DNA from: Rhizoclosmatium globosum
Lineage: Eukaryota > Chytridiomycota > Chytridiomycetes > Chytridiales > Chytriomycetaceae
Length of the DNA stretch: 64,000 bases
Direction of reading: 5' to 3'
NCBI GenBank assembly: GCA_002104985.1
Contig: MCGO01000172.1
Coordinates: forward strand, 16,694-80,693
The translations under genes and the position numbers were made by a program. Under the pieces are notes generated by a model, which saw only the letters and a program-made list of their open reading frames with translations, made no database searches and was not told the DNA's origin. This document shows positions 42,789-54,876 of this stretch, piece after piece. Position 1 is the first letter of the stretch, and each line of letters begins with the position of its first letter.

Positions 42789-43118
42789 CTAAGCAGTCTC
42801 ATCTTCCAGGCCTATGACTTGCGGGGCAAACACAATAACCCCTGAGAAGCACAGGGATACTTGGACAACAAACAGGTAGGCCCGGTACAGCTTCCCCGTG
42901 GTCGACACGATGCCCCAGTCGGGCAGAATCGAGTACGCCGCATCCGAAGCAATCTGCGACGACACCGACGCAGCGATCAAAAGCGGCTCAGTGCCCGTCG
43001 TTGCATTTGAACCGGCGGCAACCATGGCCACAAAGGCGAGAATGAAGAGGATTACTAGGCCAATGCGCGTGAAGTGCCCGTGGGTCTTGTGGTCCCGGTG
43101 CGGTCGATAAGCGGCCAT
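42789..43118 (-). CDS. Small two-TM protein C
   Basis: 109 residues. Basic, His-rich N-terminus MAAYRPHRDHKTHGHFTR, TM1 GLVILFILAFVAMVAAG, an N-glycosylation site (NAT) at the start of the loop, then TM2 AYLFVVQVSLCFSGVIVFAP and an acidic tail. Its layout, with the loop glycosylation site, parallels the protein at 40238-40513. Function unknown. Confidence 0.55.
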   Translation of the reverse strand: MAAYRPHRDHKTHGHFTRIGLVILFILAFVAMVAAGSNATTGTEPLLIAASVSSQIASDAAYSILPDWGIVSTTGKLYRAYLFVVQVSLCFSGVIVFAPQVIGLEDETA

Positions 43119-43461
43119 TTCTATGAAGGTATTGGTTGGTAGGAGGTTGTTGCAGGAAATTGGAGGCCTGAAAATTGTAGAGAAACGGAAGAGAAGAGAT
43201 CACATGGGAGACACTGGAATATTCCTTACTTGGATTGCCTTGCTCTGTCCTTTTATTGTTGTTTTACACTGTTATAACTTGCATTGGAGAGTTAGCTACT
43301 TTAGTTTGCCTCGCAATGTATTCACTGAACACCTGAATACCTGACCTGTTTTTCTTATCGTAATCTTCATCATTCATCAAATAGTGATATTTATCTTTTG
43401 TTGATTATTTATTCGAGTAAATTCTTAGCACCACAAATTGGTTTGAAGTGGAACAAGGCAC
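43119..43461. other. 343-bp divergent intergenic region
   Basis: AT-rich promoter region between two divergently transcribed membrane-protein genes; nothing else seen. Confidence 0.4.
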
Positions 43462-45047
43462 ATGGCACGGCTACAACTCCCTCAAACCACTGAAGAATGC
43501 ATTGTGGTATACGGAGCAGTAATAGTTGGTCTGAGGACGCTGGGTACGATTCAGTGGGAGGTAGTTGTGCCAATAGTGCTGCTCTCGGTAGTATCATTTG
43601 CAATCGCAGTAGCAGCATTTGCATACACATTCCCACATGATACACTCCTCTTTCTCATGAAACCCGGACAGCCACTCTTCCACAACGTGCGAGTATCATA
43701 CTTTACCTCAAATGGGCTTGTCGCATCATTGGACACTGAGGTTCCGTTCCCACGACTGTTTTGGGTTCCACCGTGGTCCTTCTTTACTCTTTCGATGCAT
43801 GAAACGGCAGTGAATCAGTCGCTCAAAACACTCAGTGCCAGTCTGTCGCTGAAGAAGCCGTACATTCGCACTGTTGATCTGACATCCTTCTCGGCTTCAT
43901 CTTTCTCTGAAACGGAACTTCTTACACTTACGCTGTCCGATCCGATTAAGCTGTCTCGTTCTACATCTACTAGTCAAACTACTCTGAAACTGGTCCAACA
44001 TGAAGTCCAACTTTCAATCACAAACGATTCTGCTCTTGCAGACCTCATTCTTGCTCTGACAAACCCTGAGGCCTCAGTACTTGATCCGGAAACCGAATTG
44101 TCTCTTTCATTACGGGGGAAACTCATGCTCTTTAACCGTTTCACAATTTATCGGGGGGCTCTCCCTGCCATCCCTATATCTCTCTCAGACCTCATCAGTA
44201 CCAACAAGATTCCAACCTCCAATCGTGGTACAGTCACAACCATTGAGCATATCGATATCTATCCACATGAGGAAGATGCCCTCCTTCAATCAAAAAAAGA
44301 ATCTGAGTCATCAAAACTTGACTCAGAGGAGGATCACGAGGACGAGGAATTAGTTCCAACAAGACCTCCTGGATTCGCTGGTTTGCTTCCTGGAATGTAA
44401 GTTCCCTCTATTTCTTAACTCCCTCCACATCTTAACCCTATTCCCCTCAAAGAACACTCCACAAATCCCCCTTAACAACCGAAGGCCTCCACCTCTCCCT
44501 CGACGCCTCCCTCACATTCACATTCCCTCCAGCCCTCGACTTACACATCCAAGAAATCGCATTCGGCGTATACCTAAACCGCAAAATGATAACCTCAGGA
44601 CTCATCTCCGCCTTCCACATTGAATCCAACCTCTCCTACGGCGTCGATTTTTCCATCCAATTCAACAACCCACAAACCCTCAAGAAAGTGAACCTATCGT
44701 CGCTGTTGATGGATGTGACGGGGCTTGTGTCGCGGGCGCTTGGGGTTGGGATTGGGGCGATTGAGACGCTTGCGTTGGAGACTGTGAGGGCTACGACGGG
44801 GGTTTCGGTTGCGTCGCAGGTTCATGTGAAGGTGCTGAGTGTGAAGGGGTTTGACTGTGTGGGTGGGGTTACGGATGTGGAATGGTTGGCGAGGATTTTG
44901 AGTCGGTTGGATCATTTTGGACGGGACTTTTCGTTGTTTACGGATAGTAGCTTGAGTTCGAGTGGTAGTGGGTATATTAGTCCAAGGAATGTTGGGTCGC
45001 CGGCTCCTCCTGAGGAGTACGAGTTTGAGACGATCCCGCCTTATTAA
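43462..45047 (+). CDS. Single-pass membrane protein, LEA_2/DUF3712-like
   Basis: Two exons (donor GTAAGT after residue 311, acceptor CCTCAAAG), about 510 residues. One membrane helix near residues 35-60 (VVVPIVLLSVVSFAIAVAAF) leaves a large C-terminal domain. That domain has repeated amphipathic beta stretches (VRVSYFTSNGLVASLDTEV, LHLSLDASLTFTFP, IAFGVYLNRKMITSGLI, VDFSIQFNNPQTL), typical of LEA14/DUF3712 beta sandwiches found in fungal vacuolar or ER membrane proteins. An acidic Glu/Asp linker lies before the intron. Family assignment is by impression of pattern. Confidence 0.6.
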
Positions 45048-45193
45048 AAACAAATCTCATAATAAAAAAAATCTGCTCGTTCATCACGTTTTCGTATTTA
45101 ACCTTCGAGGGAGTCGACGACGGAAAGCATTAAGTTTTATTACGAAGTATCCAACAAATAAATCAGCAAAGATAACCGAAAACCAAAATAAAT

Positions 45194-45658
45194 TTAAGCC
45201 TCTTCTTCAGCAGCGTACACAGTGTCAGAACTAACCGCGTGTCCATGCTGCAATTTGGCCTGCTTCTCCTTGATAAACTCAACAGCATCCAACTTTCTGT
45301 CAACAGCAAGCGCAGTCTTGAGGTCAAGCTCTTGTTGATACAAGCTCGTCGTAGATTCTCTCACAGCATCACGAATCTCAGCGCGAGCGCGAGCAGCTGT
45401 CAACCTACTCATTAGTATCCCACACCTCAAAGCAAACGCGTGTAAATAAGCAAAGAAAGACTCACCAGACACATCGTCTAAGCTTGCGTGTGCCTTTTCT
45501 CTCTTTTGGTCAATGTTTTGTTGCTTGAGTTCTTGGGCTCTGTCGTCTTTGGCTTCCCATTGACGTAGCTCGGCGGCGAGGGTTGCAGCTTGTTCCGCGT
45601 CGAGAGACTCGCGACGCTGGGATGCGGCATTGATACGGTCGTTGATTGTGGAATCCAT
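45194..45658 (-). CDS. Small coiled-coil protein, unknown
   Basis: Two exons joined near 45400-45460 (donor GTGAGT, acceptor GTTGACAG), about 130 residues. Almost entirely helical and charged: AAELRQWEAKDDRAQELKQQ, then, after the intron, ARARAEIRDAVRESTTSLYQ and KLDAVEFIKEKQAKLQHGHA. No catalytic motif. Could be a structural or adaptor protein. Confidence 0.65.
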   Translation of the reverse strand: MDSTINDRINAASQRRESLDAEQAATLAAELRQWEAKDDRAQELKQQNIDQKREKAHASLDDVSGESFFAYLHAFALRCGILMSRLTAARARAEIRDAVRESTTSLYQQELDLKTALAVDRKLDAVEFIKEKQAKLQHGHAVSSDTVYAAEEEA

Positions 45659-45918
45659 ATTCTCGTGTGTGTGTGTTTTTGTGGGGTTGTTTTTGAAAGC
45701 GGGGTGGAATCAAAGGAAACGACAAGGCGTTGAATTTTTTGATCGTCTTTTTCGATCATGATGAGTCATGTGAGGAAACAATAACCTTGTTTCTTTTTGC
45801 TTCTTCTTCTTCTGGATGAAATCTTGATTGTTTTTGTTTTTGGATATGGAGTTTGTTAAGAATAGGAGTTGTTTTACTGGAATCTCTACTAATGAACAGA
45901 TCTAATGCGGAAAAGACT

Positions 45919-46975
45919 TTAAGCAAAGAGAGCACGCAAGTTGATTTCAGCAGCCTTGGCGGCAAAAGCAACAGGTCCAACAGGATGCACAGGTTTCTTG
46001 TACGATTCGGGAATCCGTTCCTCCAAAAACAGTGTCTCAATAACATCCACTGGCACTTTGTAACCGTCTAACATGATTGAAAGAAATATCCATAAATTGT
46101 CAACAAAGTATAAAAAGCAATCACTCACCTCCCATCAATAGCAGCATAAAGCATGTCTCGCCAGTAACCAAGAAATGCTTCTTGAGCGAATAGAAAAACT
46201 CTGGATTCTTTGCCTTACACTCATTGTACCTCTTCTTTCTGTACTTCAGTAACTCGCCCATATGCAAGTACTTGCCATCAGCAGCCTGTGACAACAAGAC
46301 CTTGACCAACTCTGGCTGCACAGCAACAGCATCACCAAAATGAGCATCGTTCCTTGAGAGAGAAGAATCGTGTTCGATACGGTTGTGTTTGTTCAGATCA
46401 GAGAGATCAATAAACTCTCTCCCATCTTGGGTGATTTGGTGTTCAGATCGGACTCCGATGCCATCGTGGATTGTGTCCAGACTGTATGCCCCGTCGATTA
46501 ACCTAAATAAGTGGTATTAGTAACAGTAATATAGTTGATTTGCATGTATGCGGATTGCGGAGTACGAAGTGCGGGGGTCAATTTGTTCTGGTATGTATGA
46601 TGGGGACTCACCCGTCAGCCATCTTGTCACTAGCACCAAACAAGTGCTGAACGGCCTTTGACATCATTTCTTTTGTAATGTTTCTGCCGTCACGGGGAAG
46701 GTAGCCCATGTTGGACAGGGCATTTAAAGCGGGACAGGGCGATCGCAAATCACCCTCTTTTGGTGCTTCAAAGTGGCCTGGATTCGTGCCGTATCCTGTG
46801 AATGTCTTGAATTGGATGTGGATTAGGATTGAGATGACAATGCCAAGATGGGAGACGCAACTGTGTCTGACATTGAATTGTGGTGAACTTTCCTTCAACT
46901 TCTTTCCCTCAGCATCCTTGGCGTTGTGGGAGAAAGGTCACGCATGTTTTCAATTAACTTGCGAATGCATCTAGG
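45919..46975 (-). CDS. Haem-thiolate peroxidase (chloroperoxidase / unspecific peroxygenase family)
   Basis: Secreted or vacuolar haem enzymes that oxidise or halogenate small organics. The axial-ligand motif is present in GDLRSPCPALNALSNMGYLP (P-C-P). After an intron comes DTIHDGIGVRSEHQITQDGR, then HNRIEHDSSLSRNDAHFGD (E-H-D, Mg and propionate site), FFYSLKKHFLVTGETCFM and, in the last exon, GYKVPVDVIETLFLEERIPE with GPVAFAAKAAEINLRALFA. The 5' end is uncertain: I found no ATG or signal peptide that joins in frame, so 46975 is a rough limit. Divergent from CHO2. Confidence 0.8.
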
Positions 46976-47210
46976 TAGTTTATCACTCGTTAAAGTCCGA
47001 GTCAGCAGGAATACAATGAACACTATTGTGTGAATTTGACCGACTTACGAGCAAACAATGAATCACCTTTCTTTAAATTCCTTGAAACTTCTCTTACTCT
47101 TTAACCGATAACTAATTGCAGTTACAATCTAAGTTCCAGCACTTCACTTTCTCCTTCAAAGAAAGAAAGCAACAGAAACACACCACCTCAGCCAACCAAC
47201 CAACGCGCAC

Positions 47211-50200
47211 ATGGATGCAAACCACCACCCACCACAACCACCTCCTTCACAAACAACAACAACAAACAACAACCAAAGCCAGTCCAAACTCGAAGCCCTC
47301 TTTTCACAGCGAAACAAGCTCCAGGAACCACTCGACTCATCGTCAATTTCAATGGTCACTGTGGGACGCACCCGCGACGGAAAAGGTGAACATTATTAAT
47401 ACCCCTTAATAATAGCAGGTGGTGGTTCTAACAACAACAATAACCATCGACAGTCTTTGCCCTGCCCAACGTGCATCCCCTTCTCCACTCTCTTCTGTTT
47501 CCTGCTGCTCTCTTTGACTGGGCCATTCTCGCTTCAATTGCCCTGTCGCTCTCCCTCTTTCTGCTTGCTCCACTTCCAAAGGAGGCCTTTCTGGCTCTCT
47601 TTGTCTTTTGGCGTATCTCATACAATCTGCTTCTGGGCGCTCTCCTCCGCTTACAATCTGACTACAATATCCTTGTCAGATATGCGAAACGATACGGATT
47701 TGGGCCTAATGCTGGGAAACGGAGGGGGCCTTGGCAATCTTGGCTGATTGGAGAGGTTTTGAAGAAACTGGAGTTGGACGATAAGGAGTTTAATGTACGT
47801 TTGATTTAGTTTAATGGAATTTTGAGTGATTCTGAGTGAGATGATGGCCGAGAAGTGTTTGGTGAATATGGGCCCATGTCTGGTAGTGTCCGAGAGACAT
47901 GGAAAGATACAAACTATCTGCGTTCAGGACATATCAAAATAGTCCATGAATACAGTTATGGATCACGAAAATATTGTTGGACTGAGGGAGCACAAAGCGA
48001 TTACAAAGTCCCATCACACGTTATTAACAAAATATTATCAGACCCTTCCCGTCGAATTCACAACATGGATTCTCTTTCGCTCGTTCGTCGACACTGTATT
48101 GGTGAACGATTTTCTGTCGCACACGCTCTTTGGAATAGCATACTTCAAACCTCCCGTATACGATGGGTCCGGTCCTGAACTATTTGGTATCGGATGGCGA
48201 GACTGGCTCCGTTATTCTGCAGCCACACTACTCTTACTCATAAATTACGGAATCAAAATGGAAGGAAACCGCGTCGTTAGTGATTTTGCATGGTGTAAGT
48301 GATGTCATTTATCTTCATCTATTCTCAATTCTCAATCATCTTTTGCAATTCTCAATCATCTTTTGTAGACTGGGGCGACTTCTTCTTTTTCCAAGTCTCA
48401 GAACCTCCTCCAACTTCAGGAGCATCTTCAACAACCTCATCCTCGTCAAACCAAAACACAAATCCAACCGCAGAATCCTCCTCTTTTGAATTAGCTCCAC
48501 ACCCAATGTACTCTGTCGGATACATTGGATTCTATGCAACGGCGCTCATTGCAAAATCATACACTGTCTTTTTCGTTTCGCTTGGAGCTCATATTTCTCA
48601 AATCCTCTTCTTCTTTTTCGTCGAGAGTCATCATTTTGAGCGAACATATGGAACAGGTGTGTCCGAAAGCACTTCAACAGAAGGTAAACTTTTCTTTCGT
48701 TTTGGCGATTTCTAGAAATCACTGATATCACATGTCATAGTCTTGCAATCCTTGTTTCGACGCGATTTGCTTATTTTTAAGAATTTTGACGCATTTCGGA
48801 GTACGGACTTGTTGACAGTTTTAGTGTGGATCCTGACGTTAGTGAATGCAATGATTGTTGGACGTGTTGGCGAGGAGCATGAAAAGAATTGGAAAGTTTG
48901 GTATTTTGTAGGGTGAGTTTTTTGCACTTACAAAGGTTTTACCCTCTGACACCTCGTTTTAGACAAGCGCTGTTTTGGCGGGTTATGTTCAGCGGAGTCC
49001 TTGGTTATATTTTACATTTGCAGAGCAAGTATACGTTTTGGAGCCGACACTTTATCAAATTCGGTGAGACGTCATTTGATGCCTTCAGACACTGGAAAAT
49101 GTGAGTATCAAGGAATCCCGTAGTATGTGATCTAAACCGAATATCAGCATTTACAACCTCTGCCAATCCATGACCTACATTTCTTTTTTCCTCTGTGCGT
49201 TCATGTTGTACAAACCACCAGAAGTATGGCTTGTTGGAAGCGTAATGCTCAAACACACTCTCGCAGTCGTAAGTTCTAGAGTCTCCAAAAACATCCATCA
49301 TTTACTTACCCATACCCCCGCCCAGCTCCTCATTCTCCTCCACATATGGACAACCTTTTCAATCCACAAAACCCTCGGCGAATACGGCTGGTTCTTTGGC
49401 GACTTCTTCATCGACAGCCTCACAACCCCATCAAAGCAATCCACACACCCAACCTTAACCCAAGGACCCACATACACCGGTCTCTACCGTTTCCTCAACC
49501 ACCCAAACGCATGGGCAGCAGCCGCAAGCGCATGGGGGATCACAGTCGTAACCGGAAGCCCGCACGTGTTGATGGTGACGGTGATTGGGCAGTTCCTCGG
49601 CTGGTGTTTTGTGTTTCTTGTTGAAGCCCCGCATATGAGGAGGAGGTATGGCGCACGGGTTCGGAGTGACGCGGAGGAAGTGTTTGATGTGGATGTGTAT
49701 CGGCCTGGAGGGGCTGTTAGTCCGCGGTTTGGGAGTTTTGTGGGGTTGCGTGGGGGGAGGCGGAGGATTGGGGGTGGGGCTGGAGGGATTGGGAGTCGAC
49801 GGGTTAGTGAAGGTGCTTTTAGTGCGTTTAGTCGGGTTGGGAGTGGTGCAGGTGGTGCAGCTGGGGGTGTAGTTGGATGGAATGGGCCGAGGTATGGGTT
49901 TTCTTCTGAGGATGATCGGAGGGGTGGTAATGGTGGTGAGGATGATGATGAAGACCAAGGAATTATGATGAAGGGTGCTGCTGGTGGGTTGGCAGGGGGT
50001 CAGATGTCTGGTAATGTTGATGATGAAGATGGGTTTGTTGGAAGTGGATCTGATGGGGACGATGAAGATGATGTCGAGCCAAGGAGTACTGGTGGTGTGA
50101 GTATGAGTGGAAGGTCTTACTCGAATCCTCTTGGTCGGAATAACGCTGGTGCATCGAGTGCCGCTATTGATCGCATGTCTGCGTCTATGGACAGCTACAT

Positions 50201-51594
50201 CCCACCTTCAATGTCCAAAAGTTATGACGGAGGGTCATCTGGGTTCTTGGCCAAGAACTTGAGCTCGGGAAGTCTCAAGAAGGTCAAGTCTCCAATCGCG
50301 ACGGCTGTTCAGGATGCTGTCAACAAAGCCAAGCCACGAGTTGACAAGATTGTGAAAGGGGCCAGAAATATTGTTAAGTCGAATGTGGAAAAGTTTGCTG
50401 GGTTAGTCTAGTTTATTTACATGATAATGTCGCTGATTTTGAGAAACAGTTCTCATTGGTCGCAGACTCAACAGCTTCCTCGCCACTTGTACACAGTTAC
50501 GATCCCTATTATAAGTTCATACCCAGTGTTTTCGAGCAGCACCAATACCCCACGATACCAGCTCGGAACACCAATCACAATCGATTTTACGTGTGTCCGT
50601 GAAACGTTGAAGAGAAGAGACTGGATTGGAATCTACCCTGTGGGAGAAAATCTATCAACTGAAGTCACAACATCAAAGTCCTACAGTCGCTGGATGTTTC
50701 TCACTGCACAGGTTAAAACAGAGGATGATGATGCAACTACGCCCCTCATGACAAAGATTCCCGCAGGAATGATTGTTGATGACGAGAATAGCACTTTGAG
50801 TGGGCGGTCGACGCCACTTCCTTCGATTGATGAGCCTCGACAAACTCGAAGTGCTCGAAAGCGAACCATATCTCTCCCATTGGAACAGAAGCTGTTGTTT
50901 GGAAACACTGTCGTACAAGTTCGTCCCAGTGATGAAGATGAAGGGTTGCGTATTGTTTCTGGAAGTCTATGCTTCAGAAGAAGTAAAATCCCATGGCAAG
51001 TTGGGACGTATGAAGCACGATACCATTATGACGGCGGATATTCTGTTGTTGCCATCTCAAAGCCTTTTGAGATTGTTGCGGAATGTTTTCAATGGATGGA
51101 TGACGGAACCGGCAGTTTTGGAATCGATGGTGGGTTGGAAGCGAATGAGAAAGAGATTGAACGGATTGAAGTGTTTTTGCGGAGTCATGTGGAGCGATGT
51201 GTGGATATTGATGTCCGGAGAAATGAAGAGGCTCTTTTAGTGAATGAGGATATTTTGTCGCGTGTTGTTATGGATGAATGGATTCCTGATTTGAGTAAGT
51301 CGTTTTTGTGGGTTGTTTGAGGTTTAAACTATTGTTGACAGATCAATTTCGGTTGTACAAGGAGAATGTTGCGAAGCGTATTGTATATGGGATCAAGCAG
51401 ATGTTTGGGATTGATTTTTCGTGGCACGTTGTTGGCTACATGGGGACTGTACGACTTCTGGCACGAAGAGTTGAGTATTTGTCATCGACGTGATTCAGAA
51501 CTGACATAAATATCTTCGCTAGATCTTTGAAGCTAAGCAGGCTTTGTCACCGTCGCCACCGCCACTTGTTGATGGATACTCTGAGACTTATTGA
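47211..51594 (+). CDS. CHO2: Phosphatidylethanolamine N-methyltransferase
   Basis: Makes phosphatidyl-monomethylethanolamine in the ER, first step of the methylation route to phosphatidylcholine. Many exons. Visible landmarks: VFALPNVHPLLHSLLFPAAL; FFVSLGAHISQILFFFFVES (first methyltransferase repeat); the second repeat GEYGWFFGDFFIDSLTTPSK, GPTYTGLYRFLNHPNAWAAA and LGWCFVFLVEAPHMRRRYG; and the C-terminal domain ETLKRRDWIGIYPVGENLST, GSLCFRRSKIPWQVGTYEAR, RLYKENVAKRIVYGIKQMFG and FGIDFSWHVVGYMGTVRLL. About 10 membrane segments. Unlike yeast CHO2 it has a long Gly/Asp/Ser-rich insert (49730-50400). The start MDANHHPPQ is the only ATG in frame with the splice to VFALPN. Confidence 0.9.
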
Positions 51595-51756
51595 AGCTCT
51601 CATTTCTGTTCTTAATTGTGTAATAAAGTCTAATTCGTAACGTTAAGTTGCAAGGAAGGGCATTTCAAATGCAAAGTGGGAAACAAGAGCACTCCAGAAA
51701 TGTTGAGGAGACCATTCGAAATCATCCCAAAAAGAAGCTTCGCATCCATCCGAAAC

Positions 51757-52786
51757 ATGAGCCTTACTCTCTACACTGTTGGAACTCCAAACGGCCAGAA
51801 GGTATTAACGACTGAGGCGATATGCTGGAATTAAGCTTATTAACGCGAATGCCTGTTTGTCTATGCAGGTCAGCATTGCCCTTGAAGAACTCAAGGCCCG
51901 CTACGGCTTTGACTACAAAACATACACAATCTCATTCGCCAAGAACGAGCAGAAGGAGGAATGGTTCCTCAAGTTGAGTCCCAGCTTTGTTCCCCTCCAA
52001 CTTATACCATCTAACTAAACTCTCAACATCCCTCTAAAAAAGGTTCAACCCAAATGGCCGAATCCCAACCATTGTTGACCACGCGCGCGGAGACTTCCCC
52101 GTTTTTGAGTCTGGTGCCATCCTTCTGTACCTTGCTGAACACTACGACCCAGACCACATCCTCCTCTCCGCCGATGCCAACAAGAAGTCTGAGGCAATTC
52201 AGTGGCTCATGTGGCAGATGGGTGGGCTCGGTCCAATGCAGGGCCAGGCAAATCACTTCAACCGATATGCCCCAGAGAAGATTCCTTACGGTATCAAGAG
52301 ATACCAGGACGAGACTGCTCGTTTGTACAGGTTTGTTTGTATAAAGTGATTCGGGCGTATTTCTAATATGTCGTCAGTGTGATGGAACGTCAGCTCTCTG
52401 ATGGCAGAGAATACCTTGTTGGAGAGTATTCCATCGCGGATATCGCTTGTAAGTTTTTATTATATCTACTCGGTTCCTGACTAGTACGTCTTTGCAGGTT
52501 TCGGTTGGGTTGCTGCCCACGAATGGGCAACCGACAAGGACTTGTCTGAATACCCTCTTTTGAATGCTTGGTTGCACCGTTTGGCCAAGAAGCCAACTGT
52601 GATTGCTGGAATGAGTAAGTGAATCGCTCCTATCTTGAGTGGAATTCTGATAGCTACAAATTCGCAGACGTCCCAACCAAGAACGACTTGATTGCGAATG
52701 ACTTCAAGATTCAATTGAGTAAGGAGGAGCAAGAAAAGAGAGCTGCGGAAGCGCGTGACTGGATCTTGAAGAATAATCAAAAGTAG
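51757..52786 (+). CDS. Ure2-like glutathione S-transferase, copy 2
   Basis: Six or so short exons, about 240 residues: [75 protein letters not shown], then [54 protein letters not shown] and [19 protein letters not shown]. It ends in a Lys/Glu-rich helix. Closest to the copies at 38570 and 54877; the intron after the WFLK codon is shared with the copy at 54877. Confidence 0.9.
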
Positions 52787-53119
52787 GGATTCTTCATGTA
52801 TCCTGAAACTCTCCTTCTGAAGCCCTGACAGTAGCTCACACCTACGCAATAAAAGTGTATTGTAGTTTGTGAATTTGTGAAACACACATGTATAAACATC
52901 AAACTGAAACACTGATTTCCAAAGAAACCAACTCATGTACATTTGAAAGTACGATGAATCGCGGGAGGTTGGGGGTAATGAATATTGTTCTGACAAGTCG
53001 ATTCAAAAACAGTTACAAGCTGACACGTCGTCTAGCGTCGTCTTAAGATGAGATTTATTGGAAAGGTGCAGCCAAGCAAATGAGCAAATAAGCAGATCGA
53101 CCAATGAATCAACATGTTT

Positions 53120-54716
53120 TCAACATCCCAAATCAAACTTATGACGTTCCAAATCTGCTTCCCTTTGAAACGTGCGACCACAACAATGGTACACTTCGTG
53201 AGTATTTGTGTAAGACTGATGCATATCTAAAGCAGCAAGAGAACCAAAAATGCGATGGCAATAATGACATTGATTGTGTTGAAGGAACCGTGTGAGCCAA
53301 TTTGGAAGTCCTTTTAAACCTCTGTTCGACAATCCTATTTGTCGTCCTCTTTGACCAAATGCAACTTGCCTTCTGGGAGCTTCCTGAAGAGGTTCCGCGA
53401 TTAATAGTAAATGAAACTCTGGGCCTTCAATTGGCACTTCAAATAAGTCACAACCACAGCTGGCTTGACCGTGAGGGTTGTTTACAGAAACAGTTGTCGT
53501 ACTCAAGTATTCCTTGTTGCATTTCCAGCAAAACTCGCATTTACAATGACACCTTATTTGTTTTAGAGTCAGTCTTCTGCGTCAACCCATTTCACTGAAA
53601 CTCACACAACGTGATTACATCCATCCACCTTATCAATCGGAGAATGGCACTTTGGACAACGCGTCCACTTTTCTCTTTTGATCATCAAGTGTATTTCCAA
53701 GTCCTCCTTACAACGCTCATCGAGGGGAAGGTTTTGGAATTGCGCACAAGACATTCCCTTGTGCCAAAGTACGTCACACACCACACACACAGACTCAGAA
53801 CAAGTCAAACAAATTTCTGGATAATTCTCGTACAAAATTCTCAAGCTTTCCTTGTCAGCACCCAAATCCATCACAGCACTACATTTCTTGTTGGGACAGA
53901 AAAACTTATTGACGATTGAGAATTCGAGAAGCTTTGTCTCATACGTAGTCAGTGCATCACTTTGCAAGTATTTACTCGCGATCGAAGGAGTGATTTCAAT
54001 GGAACAGCCAACAGCTGCACAGGATATTGGGAACGACGAGTTACCGACTTTTGAGGCGATATAAGACTTGAAGCAAAGGAGGCAGTAAATATGGTTGCAT
54101 TGTGGAATATATAGCCCTTCTTTGTAGGTCGTAGAAGAAGACGACGCCGCTCTGTAGAAAACGACAGGGTCGAAACAACAAATACATTCAGGCGCAAGTG
54201 GACCAAGCTCTGCAACCACCTCAGGATCTTCGATATCTGATTCTGGTATCATTTCAGCGCGTTGCTTTCCTTTATCGATTCGTGGTAGTGGGTATTCCGA
54301 GGGAAAAGCCAAGTCGATGACTGAAGCTTGTTCGGTATCCGTGGTTTCATACTCTGAATAACCACTCGCATTACATCTTCCAGCTGACAAACAAATGTTA
54401 GACGGTGGCGAAAGACAACAAACAAATAAAGTGACTCACCTCCAACAACTTTCGCTTCCAACGACTCCAACTCCGCACGCCAGAATTCCAATTCTTCTAG
54501 GAGAGGATCCACGCTTTCGTCCACTTGTACAAGTGTATTTTCGCTTGAGGTTTCAGGTTCTGTTAGAAACGACAGCGCCAACGTTTGCGATGCTTCAAAA
54601 TCGATAACGGATTCCAAATCTTTTATGAGTACACGAATTGATTCGATTCTATCATAATTTTCTTGACCGCGATTTTGTTCGTCGTGTCGAGGTGGTTCAG
54701 TATTTGGTGTGGTCAT
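53120..54716 (-). CDS. RING-between-RING (RBR) E3 ubiquitin ligase with C-terminal zinc fingers
   Basis: RBR ligases pass ubiquitin through a RING2 cysteine. Order: N-terminal coiled coil; RING1 starting CICCFDP and continuing YIPQCNHIYCLLCFKSY; IBR with FFCPNKKCSAVMDL, CLTCSESVCVVCDVLWHKG and SCAQFQ; RING2 with RCPKCHSPIDKVDGCNHV, spliced to VCHCKCEFCWKCNKEYL. RING2 contains the catalytic-Cys position in GCNHVVCHC. The last exon adds GCDLF and a pair of finger-like motifs, CHYCHRIFGSLAALDMHQSY and CCGRTFQREADLERHKFD. Three exons. It is divergent from GST copy 3, 160 bp away. Confidence 0.85.
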
Positions 54717-54876
54717 TACTAGTAAGGTCAAGAGTTTAAATGCGAAATTTGTTTGCTTGATGAATTTATAATCGAATTTGTCGAAATGGCATGACAGTGA
54801 ATTTCGAATCGATTTGAAATAGCGACGTTTATAAAAGCAGACAGGGAGCCCGTCCACTTTCAACGAAAACCCAACT

